Below, piece after piece: positions 22,677-32,671 of a stretch of 64,000 bases of DNA (within the stretch, counting starts at the first letter, position 1; each line of letters starts with the position of its first letter). Under the pieces are notes generated by a model. That model had not been told where the DNA came from. It ran no database searches and saw nothing but the letters and a program-made list of their open reading frames with translations. Origin of the DNA: Thinopyrum elongatum (taxonomy: Eukaryota; Streptophyta; Magnoliopsida; Poales; Poaceae). The position numbers were made by a program, and so were the translations under genes. Location of the stretch: contig CM022299.1 of NCBI GenBank assembly GCA_011799875.1, positions 353,134,526 through 353,198,525 of the forward strand. The letters are read 5' to 3'.

Positions 22677-22901
22677 TTATACAATTTAATCTTGCTCATA
22701 ACCATTGAGGGATTGACAACCCCTCTATGCGTTGGGTTGCAAGTATTTGTTGTTTGTGTGCAGGTGTTGTTTACATAGTGTTGCTTGGTTCTCCTACTGG
22801 ATTGGTAACCTTGGTTTCATAACTGAGGGAAATACTTATCTCTACTGGACTGCATCATCCTCTCCTCTTCGAGGAAATCCCAACGCAGCTCACAAGTAGC
22901 A
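22677..22901 (+). repeat. LTR-A, right part
   Basis: From about 22710 on it matches the ends of the LTRs at 35752 and 40824 (GGGATTGACAACCCCTC, then TTTACATAGTGTTGCTTGG, then ACTGCATCATCC). It ends CA at 22901. No primer site follows; a CACTA transposase frame starts instead, so LTR-A sits just upstream of that gene. GTATG after it would be its target-site duplication if the left end, outside the window, shows the same bases. Confidence 0.85.
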
Positions 22902-25900
22902 GTATGTCTAACAGATGGACAGGACTTGGATAACTTCTGCTCGAAGATTCTCCCCTGCATATGTGGAGGGGGTTGAAAACTTCATGAACTTTATCAGAGC
23001 TGAGTACACTGGTCCGAAATCAGATGTGCGTTGCCCGTGTAGCCGTTTTATGAATTCAGTTTCAAGACCCCAATCAACTGTGCAAAATCATCTACACTTG
23101 TATGGTGTGTCGGTCACATATACTAGGTGGGTTCATCATGTTGAGGCTGTGAACATCAATGTTACTGACTATGTGGAAGCAGTAGATCACCATCTTGATG
23201 TGCCTGATGCTCAGGAGGAAGAGGAGGAGGAGGTGGTGGCAGCAGAGCCAGTGTTTTTGACCAACATTGAAACAATGCTACGAAATGCTCACGCATTTCG
23301 AGAACTTACACCTTCACAAGAAAAACGATGGGCCCGCATGTTGGAACAAGGCAATGTGGCAGTCACCACAGGAAATGAGCTGTTAGTATTCTCAGCTATG
23401 GTCACCTTTCTTCAGGTGAAAACATCTGAGCGGATGACCAACAAATCATTCGATGCGATGTTGGCTGCTTTCCGCAAATCTTACCCAGATGCGTCTGAGC
23501 TGCCACACACCTACAGTAAAATGAAGAATTTCATTCGTGTAGTTGGAATAGGATATGGTATGATCCATGTTTGTGAGAATAATTGTGTTCTGTTCCGCAA
23601 GGTTTATGCCAACTTAAGTGAATGCCCAAAATGCAAATCATCAAGATGGAAAGATGGCGATGCTGTGAAGAGGATTCCTCAAGGATCTGAGACATTTTCC
23701 ATTTATACCAAGATTGCAGAGGTTGTTTCATGATGCTCAAACAAGAGAGGATGTACTGTGGCATTCTAGGAACCAGGAGTACAGAGATCGGAATGTAATG
23801 AGCCATCCATCTCATGGTAGTGGACGGACAAGCTTCAATCTGAAACACAAAATTTTTGCTGCTGAGCCAAGAAACATTAGACTTGGCTTAGCTACAGATG
23901 GATTCAACCCATTTAACCACCAGAGTGCCACATATAGCATGTGGTTGGTGCTTGTTACCCTTTACAACATGCCACCAAATGCCTGCACCAAAGAATCAAA
24001 TTACATGATGGCCTTGCTCATCCCAGGTCCAAAAAATCCTGGAAAGGATTTTGATTTATTCATGGAGCCTCTTGTGGAGGAATTTCAAAAGCTATGGAGG
24101 GGTGTTCTCATTCGAGACCTATATAGCAGCCCACCAGCTGATTTCTTTCTGGGTGCTGTTATAATTTGGTGCATCCATGACTATCCGGCTTTGGGCACTA
24201 TGTCAGGGCGAACACCACATGGTTACAATGCATGTGGTCGCTGTGACAAGAATCCGTTGTCATACCCAATACTTAGCAAGATCTGTTACATTGGACACCA
24301 TTGTTTCCTTGCCAAGGACAAGCCGTGTCCTAGAAAATACCGAAGACCCGTGTTCGATGCAGCTCATGAAAACCATGTTGCGCCAAAGAGGCTCACCAGC
24401 GATAAGTTGCAGGAGGAATTATAGAAGGTCAGGCATATTACACCAGGAAACCTTCCTGATAATGGTAGCGAGAAAAGGAAGCATGGCAGAGCAGAAGAGA
24501 GATTATTGTTTACCCGCAGGTCCACTTTGTGGGACTTGGAGTACTGGAAAGATTTGGATCTGCGGCATATCTTGATGTGATGCACATCGAGAAAAATATA
24601 TGTGACAGCATTATCGGCACACTTCTTAATATTGAAGGCAAGATGAATGATACCTTAAAATCTAGGATTGATTTGACACACCTGGGTATCAGATCCGATT
24701 TGCAAGTGAAAGAAGATGGTGCATCACGGGATATGGCACCAGCTGTGTATGTCTTGGACAAGGTAAAAAGAAAAGAATTTGCAAGGTCCTGTCACATGTG
24801 AGATTCCCACATGCATTTGCTTCCAACCCTGAAAGGAGAGTCAGTGCAGATAGAAACAAGGTACAAGGGTTGAAAACTCATGACTGCCACGTCCTACTTC
24901 AAAGGGTTTTACTTGTTATCCTTAGAGGATTGGGCCACCCTGACTTATACAGAGCAGTTGCAAAGTTGGGACAATTCTTCAGGGAACTCAGCAGTATAAA
25001 TATCAGGATAGATGCTGTGAAGCATCTCAAGGACAAGATACCAACTATCCTAAGCGACCTTGAGAAGATATATCCTCCAGCCTTCTTTGATGTGATGGTG
25101 CATTTGGCTGTTCATCTACCTAATGAGGCACTACTTAGAGGTTCAGTACAGTATGGCTGGATGTACCCTATTGAAAGGTGACTAGGCATATGTTAGGAAC
25201 AGAGCTAGACCTGAGGGTTCCATTGCAGAGGCCTACATTGCTACCGAAGCGTTGACATTCTACTCAAAATACATTGAAACAGTTGATCAGCTTAGCAAAA
25301 AGGTGGGTGAAAACAATCCTAAGCTCAATGTTTTTTATTGTTCCGTTCGAGTAATAGGGAAGAGTCGACAAGATGACAAACCTAAAGATTTGGACAAAAT
25401 GGTTTGTTATGAGTTGAATAATTGTCCTGAGATTCTACCTTATATCAAGTAAGTGCTAAATATTGCAGCTTATACATCGTAATCTACTAAACTTGCAGTA
25501 CATTCTTATATATTTAGATGTTTGACGCGATCACTATGTTGTGCAGCATCTACGAAGAGGAGTTACTGGTGCAAAATCCAAGAACCATTGACAAACTGGT
25601 TAGGGCAGGATTTGCAAAATGGTTGAAGAGCCGTGTAAGCTTTTGAATCGCACTGTCAGTTTTTTTAATATATTGAGTACATAAGATGATCAGCTTGTCT
25701 ATTTTCTAACCATAGGTTAAGAAGATGCAGGAGGATGGGCAGGCAGTTAATGATGCCCTTTACGCACTAGCAATGGGTCCTGATACTCAGGTAAGACATT
25801 ATGAATCTTGCGTTGTTGGAGATGTGCGCTACAACACCCTTGCACGCGACGAAGGCAGGAAGACACATAACAGTGTCGTCATGAGCACGGATATGCACAA

Positions 25901-26171
25901 GCGAGAGACAACTGAAATGTATGCTAACATTATAGACATTTTTCAGTTGCATTATATCTCTAGCTTCGAGGTTCATCGATGTATGGTTTTGTTTAGCTTT
26001 CATTGGTACACTAGTGCAGGATGCTGCTAACGCGACACTACAATCAGAGACCCTTCGACAAAACTGTGTGCGATGCATTAATCGCAAACGGTGATGTAAA
26101 AAAACCATCAAAAAAGATGCAAAACGTTTGCGATGGCGGATACATCAAACATGGTTCAAATTTTAGTTGCC

Positions 26172-26508
26172 TGTGTGATGCGGGGCATACGGTTCAGTTC
26201 AATGAACTATTTGCGATGCGGAAGAAGAACAGAAACGGGCAGCCAAATGAAGGCATGTGCGATATACGGCATACAGTTCAATCAGATTAACTGTTTGTGA
26301 TGAGGCGGAACAATAGAAACGGGCAGCCAGATGAAGGTGTGTGCGATTGAGGGCATACACTTCAGACCGATGAACTGTTTGCGATCAGGCAACACAACAG
26401 AAACGGTCAGCCAGATCAACGTGTCTGCGATTGACGGCATACACTTCACACGGATGAACTGTTTGTGATTAGCCACAACAAACCGAAACAGTTAGACAGA
26501 TCAACGTG
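26172..26508. repeat. Subterminal tandem repeat, four 84-bp units, inner CACTA
   Basis: TGTGYGAT-like unit starts occur at 26172, 26256, 26340 and 26424, exactly 84 bases apart, with a degenerate fifth at 26509. Each unit holds GGCATAC, TTCA, GAACTGTTTGYGAT and GAAACGG..CAGCCAGAT. Subterminal repeats of this kind are the usual transposase-binding regions of CACTA elements; that role is inferred. Confidence 0.88.
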
Positions 26509-26835
26509 TGTGCTAGACGGGCACACATTCTAATTAAAAGAAGCATGCGCGATGGTAATAACGAGCGCGCACGATTGTTGGAACAAGACGTGTGCTAGCA
26601 TCGCCTATTGCGGTGCACCCTATGGTGCAAACGTCACGTACGCGGTGGAGAAAGCGTGCCCACGTTACGCCGTCTGGGAATAGTGCTGCACTTAGAAATT
26701 ATAGAACCGTCAATTAATTTTGAGCCTGCGTCCCGTCACATTCCAAATTACTACCACGCTATATTTAATTGCAAACCTGTTCACACCGATCAAAACTTAA
26801 ACGGTTTCCCACTTAGGAGCGTATTAGTACTCAGT

Positions 26836-26843
26836 TATAAATA
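26836..26843 (+). promoter_or_regulatory. TATA box of the coiled-coil ORF
   Basis: TATAAATA lies 90 bases before the ATG at 26933, with a Pyr-rich leader between. Confidence 0.6.
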
Positions 26844-26932
26844 CTACTACTCCAAGATGACTGCACATTCCTCCTCAACTCCTCATCCACAAAAACAAAC
26901 AAGTCATTCATCGTCATTCCCTTGCGTCTGCC

Positions 26933-27604
26933 ATGGCCAGCGTGAGTTCTGGGTCGAGAGATTACTACCAGGGAGAGGCGAGAATGGAAGCGGAAGCACG
27001 AGAGATGTCCCGCCTCGCCGCGAAAGCAGCCGACATGTCCCGCCGCGCGGCCGTAGCAGCACAGAGGTCCCGCCGTGCAGTCGAAGCAGCACAGAGGTCC
27101 CGCCGTGCCATCGATGCAGCAGACTGGTCCGGCCTTGCCGCGGAAGCAGCAGAGATGTCCCGCCGCGCCGCGAATGCAGCAGAGATGTCCTCCCGCGCCG
27201 CGGCGGCCTAGGAAAATGTCTCACAGGCAGGCGAGCACTCTCATAGGCGCATGCGCGCTATGCTCGATGACCTGATGGGTTGGATCTCTGACTGGATGAA
27301 GCAGCAGGACGAGATGAATGCCTCGTTTGAAAATGCTACCCGCGTCATCCGGGGACTAGGGGAGGACAAGGCGAAGCTCCGCACCAAGCGCGACCTACTA
27401 AGGGCAAAGATCACTGGAACGACGAAGCAACACGAGGAGACCACTGCCTTGTTGCAGAGGACCAGCGTCATTGTCAAGAAACTTATGGACGAGAATGCCA
27501 TGCTCCACATCGAGCGCCAAAGGCTGGTGGAGGAATCCGTGGATGCTCTCAAGCAGCATCTTGAGGACACGAAAGAGCTCATCGCTGCTCGCCGCGGAGA
27601 CTAG
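26933..27604 (+). pseudogene. Decapeptide-repeat coiled-coil protein of the inner CACTA (one stop)
   Basis: I do not recognise a named family. The start MASVSSGSRDYY is preceded by a TATA box and a plausible leader. Residues about 20-93 are built of roughly seven ten-residue units of the form A-A-x-x-S-R-R-A-x-x (30-bp DNA units), strongly basic and helical. A single TAG at 27209-27211 interrupts the frame. Translation then continues without a shift through MRAMLDDLMGWISDW to a Glu/Lys/Leu-rich coiled coil ending IAARRGD at 27604. Full length is about 223 residues. The repeat suggests a DNA- or self-binding rod; a role as the element's accessory protein (as TNPA is for En/Spm) is a guess from position. 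If the TAG is read as a true stop, a 92-residue repeat protein remains. Confidence 0.65.
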
Positions 27605-28221
27605 TTCCCACGGCCTGCAGCAATGCATCAAGAAAGTAGAGATCAGCGAGCCAGATCGTTGTCTTCCTTCTTCTTTTGCCCTTGTGTATTTCGGGCGTTG
27701 CCGCATGTGGCTTTTTTAATTATCTTCCTAAATATGTAAGACAATTATTATCCACTGTCATCGTCCTTATATTCATCAGTCTTGCTATAAGTCGCAGTCG
27801 ATGCTATATAGGTCCGTCGGATCTTACATCAAGATCCGTGCAAAACTTTCTTTTTAGATTTTCTTTTTTCTCTCTTAAATCTCAGTCGAGTGAGACATAG
27901 CCATGCCATGAAACAGGGGCTCAGGCGCCATTAATGGAGACGTTGGGAGGGAGGTGGGCGGCGGATAGAGGTCAAAGGGCTCTCCTCCCAATGAGCATGC
28001 GCAGGGGTCTGATTGCACGCCTCCCATACTCAAATAGCTACCCCACACGGCACCTCCTAGCCAATAAAAAAAGGGGACGCGTGGCGGCACGTAAATGGTA
28101 AGTAGAATGCCCACGGTTTCAATAATAATTGTGTTTCCGATTTGTAACGTGATAGCACTTGTTCCAAAATGACTTTGTTGATTGTTAATGTGTGCGCCTT
28201 CGCAAATCGGACAATTTTTTT

Positions 28222-30067
28222 ACCACAGCATGTTGGTGCCATGTCATGACACCGTGCTAAGTTTCATGATTTTCAGGTGAGTTTTGGATTTACAGGAATT
28301 TTAAAACCAAGTTTCTCGATGTTTCTGGCCGAGCCAAGACGCCCAGATGTTTGAATTCCATTCCCACTTCTTGCATGGGACCTAGAAATTCGCCCAAGTA
28401 CACATAAATGATTTTTCAACTAACTTTGGCGCACTGGAGCATGCGCTTGTAGTTCAAATTTGAATTATGTGCATTAAATGCCTAGAAATTCAATTAATAT
28501 GTAAAAAAGGCCAAACGTACCCGGAATAATTCCAAAATTTAGCACGAAACTCCTATTTGGTCTAAGCTGCCTGTGTAAAAAAATCAAGGCGGGAGAAGGC
28601 AGTGTATGCCGTTTCGCACACGTAGGTGACACGTTCCCTCTCGGAATCACAAGCCTTCTTGAGAGAAGCCCCGGTTTGCAAGAAGCTTATACCAAAGCTT
28701 GTCCCAATTCGGCCAAAAAATTTACCACAGCATGTTGGTGCCATGTCATGACACCATGCCAAGTTTCATGATTTTTATGCGTGTTTTGGATTTACAGGAA
28801 TTAAAAAACCAAGTTTCTCAATATTTCCGGCCGAGCTAGGATGCCCAGATGTTTGAATTTCATTCCCATTTCTTGCATGGGACCTAGAAATTCACCCAAG
28901 GACACACATGTGATTTTTCAACCAACTTTGGTGCACTGGAGCATGTGTTTGTAGTTCAAATTTGAATTATGCACATTAGATGCCCAGAAACTCAATTAAT
29001 ATATATAAAAGGCCAAACGAACCCAGAATAATTCCAAATTTTAACACGGCACTCATATGGTTCTATGTTGTCTCTGTAAAAAATCAAGGGGGGGAGGCAG
29101 CGTATATCGTTTCGCACACAAAGGTGACACGTTCCCCCTAGGGAACCACGAGTCTTCTTGAGAGAAGCTCCAGTTTGCAAGAAGCTTATACCAAAACTTT
29201 TCCAAATTCGGCCAATATTTTTACCACTGCACGTTGGTGCCATGAAATGACAACATGCCAAGTTTCATGATTTTTAGGTGATTTTTAAATTTACAGGAAT
29301 TTAAAAAACCAAGTTTCTCAATGTTATTGGCCGAGCCACGACGCCTAGATATTTGAATTTCATTCCCATTTCTTGCATGGGACCTAGAAATTCATCCAAG
29401 GACACACATGTGATTTTTCAACCAACCTTGGTGCACTGGTGCATGTGCTTGTAGTTCAAATTTCAATTATTCACATTAAATGCCCAGAAACTCAATTAAT
29501 GCATAAAAAGGGCCAAACGAACCTGGAATAATTCCAAATTTAAACACGACACTCATATAGTTCTATGTTTGCTTTGTAAAAAAATCAAGGAGGGGGGGGG
29601 GGCAGCGTATGTCATTTCGCACACAAAGGTGTCACGTTCCCTCTCGAAACCACACGCGTCTTCAGAGAAGCTACAATTTGCAAGAAGCTTATGCCAAAAC
29701 TTGTCCCAATTCGGCCTATTTTTTTACCACAGCATGCTGGTGCCATGAATTGACACCATGCCAAGTTTCATGATTTTCAGGCGAGTTTGGGATTTACAGG
29801 AATTTAAAAACCAAGTTTCTCAATGTTTTTGGCCGAGCCACAACACCCAGATGTTTGAATTTCATTCCCATTCTTGCATGGGACCTGTAAATTCACCAAA
29901 AGACACACATGTGATTTTTCAACAAACTTTGGTGCACTGGAGCATATGATTATAGTTCAAATTTGAATTATGCACATTAAATGCCTAGAAACTCAATTAA
30001 TGCATAAAAATGCCAAACAAACCCGAAATAATTCCAAATTTTAACATGACACTCATGTAGTTGCATG
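28222..30067. repeat. Tandem array of ~500-bp units (about 3.7 copies), inner CACTA
   Basis: ACCACAGCATGTTGGTGCC or a variant starts units at 28222, 28724, 29223 and 29726, giving periods of 502, 499 and 503 bases. Each carries TTTCATGATTTT, TTTACAGGAATT, CTTGCATGGGACCT, TAGTTCAAATTT and AGAAGCTTATACC. Units differ by point changes and small indels. No consistent ORF. The last unit stops near 30067. Confidence 0.93.
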
Positions 30068-30201
30068 TTCACTATAGATAAATGTTCTAGCAATTCAAAC
30101 ACCATCCTTTCCCTCCGTAACACCATTTTGTCTTTCAAAACATAATGAAAAAATCAGGTATACCACAAACAGTTTACTAGCAAGAATCGTGTGGGATGCG
30201 A

Positions 30202-30210
30202 TATAAAATA
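30202..30210 (+). promoter_or_regulatory. Candidate TATA box upstream of the B3-like gene
   Basis: TATAAAATA stands in GC-richer flanking sequence, followed by a C/T-rich leader containing the 35-bp minisatellite. The first coding ATG is 1.2 kb away, so a spliced leader is needed; acceptor GTGTTGCAG ends at 31387, but the donor is not determined. Confidence 0.4.
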
Positions 30211-30440
30211 TCTTGGCGCACCGTCTTGTCTGGCTTACGCAGGAAGCTTCGTCGTCTACAGTCCACCGCTCGCGCTTGAACCACACTTGCGCACTAGTTT
30301 CTCGCGGCACCGAGCAAAAATTTTCTGCCACTGCGGAAATATCTATCTCCCCGCCCCTCCCTCTCACCAAAAGCCACATTTCCACTGTTCCTCCTTGCTT
30401 TCCAAGTTCAAACCTTCACTGATGCTTACTGGTAGCTCAG

Positions 30441-30658
30441 CCCCCTCGTCGGCGACCCTTCTTCTTGCAGCGCCGCCTCCTCGTCGGCGACCCTTCTTCT
30501 TGCAGCACCGCCTACTCACCGGTGACCCTTCTTTTTGCAGCGCCACCTCCTCGCCGGTGACCCTTCTTCTTGCAGCACCACCTCCTTGCCGCCGATCCTT
30601 CTTCTTGCTGCGCGGCCTCCTCGCCGGCGACCGTTCTTCTTGTTGCGCGGCCTCATCG
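30441..30658. repeat. 35-bp minisatellite, six units
   Basis: Units of the form TTCTTCTTGCAGCGCCGCC start at 30459, 30494, 30529, 30564, 30599 and 30634, exactly 35 apart, with a partial unit at 30441. The period is not a multiple of three, so each unit would be read in a different frame; the open frame across it is probably incidental. Confidence 0.9.
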
Positions 30659-31394
30659 ATATGGTCAAGTAATCCACACCCCACCCACACCATCCTCCTC
30701 CTTCCCCGTCCCACATGCCCCGACCGACGACGCAACACCTTCCACCGAAATCACTAGCCCTGTCCTCCAATTAAGCGCCGCCCACAGCCATTTTGCACGC
30801 AGTATAATGTGGAGCTCAGTAGCATCTGGCAGAGGAGAAGCAAATTGCGGCCGCACGCGCGGACGAGGTCACTATGGCTGCCATGCGTGCCGACCGCCAA
30901 ATCTTGGAGGAGCACCTCGTCTTCGAGGCCACCGTCGACACCGCCACGTGGTTGTCTACTTTAAAATATAGTTCGTGCTATTTTCTTGAGGCCACCGCCA
31001 GTGCCTTCTAGTGATTTGTCCTCTGTAATGTTAATATGCAATCTGATATTCTGAAATGTAATGTCAGTTAATAGTTTGGTCCAACAATTGCTACATTTCA
31101 TAGTACTGTTCTCAAGCATTCTTTGTTTCGTTAACTGTCTTTTCTTCTAGTACATGTTTCTATTCTACAATGTCGTGCTCAGTTAACTGTTTTGGTTCAT
31201 TTGGTCTGCTGTCCATTTAACTGTTTGGTTCAATTCTGCAATTTGATTTTGATTTGTTGTGGGTACAATTTTGTATTGTTATGCATGTGAGAAATAAATT
31301 GAATTTGGCTGTACTCAATACATATTCTACTGATAGTATGGCAACTCTTAGTTAACCTGATCAAGATCTTCCTTATATGTGTTGCAGGGAAACA

Positions 31395-32039
31395 ATGGGA
31401 GACACTGCGGTTTACCATCGAGGTGTGCTCATGCATGGTCCTTTCGCTAATAGCACATTATTGTGCAGTTGCAGGAATCATTCTAATATTTAGGTTTCTT
31501 ACAATTCGGTCTTGCACATGTAGGTCCTGCTGTCAGAGGCTTAGACCCACTGTTCGACCCATTTTGCATATGGGGAAATGAGATGTCCATGAATATCAGT
31601 CAAGTCAAGAAACTCAGAAAGATTGTTAGAATGAAGAAACTTGCGATGAATAACAACAAGATATTTGTTTGCACAATGAAGAAGACATCAGTCAACTATA
31701 GGATGGTACTAACTCGTTTACCTTGTTTTTACCCCTTGCGCCATTTCAAAATTTATAACAGTGATTTATGCATATCTTTGTTTTCAGTACTTTTCAAAGC
31801 AGTTCATCGATGATTACCTCTCAAACCACCTGCATGTTCAAGAGGCGAGGAAGGTATTCATTCAACACCCACGGTACAATATTGAAGTCTTCCTGAAGAG
31901 GACGAAGGTTGGGCGGGCAATTATCCATAGCCACTGGCCTAAAGTTGCAAGGATGTTCAACATCACTGAAGGCTCAATATTCGCCTTCCGCTTCTGCAGT
32001 TTCCCAGATGAGATTCATCTGTCTATTTACCGTGTATGA
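31395..32039 (+). CDS. B3-like DNA-binding protein, three exons, carried by the inner CACTA
   Basis: Exons 31395-31422, 31524-31705 and 31788-32039 join to an uninterrupted frame of 153 codons. The introns 31423-31523 (GTGTGC...CATGTAG) and 31706-31787 (GTACTA...TTTTCAG) have standard ends and keep phase. The start is MGDTAVYHRG. From residue ~50 the order of hydrophobic strands fits a plant B3 domain: KIFVCTMKKTS, then FSKQFIDDYLSNHL, then NIEVFLKRT, then HSHWPKVARMFNITEG, then IFAFRF. The length of about 100 residues is right for B3. The family binds DNA as a transcription factor or, in transposons, perhaps the element's own ends. Neighbour: the coiled-coil ORF 3.8 kb upstream on the same strand. 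It is the only multi-exon gene in the window with no defect. Assignment to B3 is by eye; a CACTA-specific protein that only resembles B3 is possible. Confidence 0.68.
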
Positions 32040-32448
32040 TGCTACTTTTCCAAAGGTTTTCGATGTTGCATGTGAAACTTGCTGCTATTGTGTAATGGCG
32101 TAGCTAGCTATATCCCTCTTTGGTGTAACTGAGTGCTGAAGCTATCTGATGTAATTCGATTATGAAATCCTGGTTGTCGTTATACGGATATGAAATATCT
32201 GGTGTGTTTTATAAGAAATGTCAATTTGATTACTACATGGATTATCAATAATAGGCTAATTACCCTGCTTATTAGGGTTTTCTATTGCAGACGGTTACTC
32301 AGACAACACCGTGGGCGATGAACTCAAACAACCCACACGGTTTCTAGAAAGTAGGCGTGTTAGATCAACTAATAATCACACACGGCTTTCGGCAAAGAAC
32401 TGTTTGCGTTAGGCCACCTTGCACAAACGTTTCCACACAAAAAACTGC

Positions 32449-32671
32449 GTGTGATATACATACGAACGGAATTTTTTTTCTGGGATTCACCGTGTGGGAT
32501 GTACATACGAACGGAAACGATTGGGCTTTGATGCCTCGCCCGATCGCACACGAGCTCATTTTACCCCCGCCTGTGTGGCCGGAGGGCCTATCCCCGATGG
32601 TTTCTGGGTCGTGTGGGAAGGACCCCCCCTATCAAGCACACTCACTAGGCGACGGTTTAAAACTCCGTCGC
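32449..32671. repeat. 3' subterminal repeats of the inner CACTA
   Basis: GTGTG(G)GAT(R)TACATACGAACGGA occurs at 32449-32470 and again at 32492-32514. A 7-bp stem, 9-base loop inverted repeat (GCGACGG...CCGTCGC) is at 32649-32671. The GTGTGYGAT-like words recall the 5' subterminal units. Confidence 0.6.

Noticed and set aside
1..22901. LTR-A as the 5' LTR of an element lying to the right
   Set aside because: No primer site or gag follows 22901; a transposase frame does.
28222..30067. CRISPR-like or centromeric array
   Set aside because: Units are long (~500 bp), few, and without spacers; they lie within a dated transposon.
30191..30757. 188-codon frame before the B3-like gene
   Set aside because: Runs through a 35-bp minisatellite, so the reading frame changes with each unit; no conserved protein expected.
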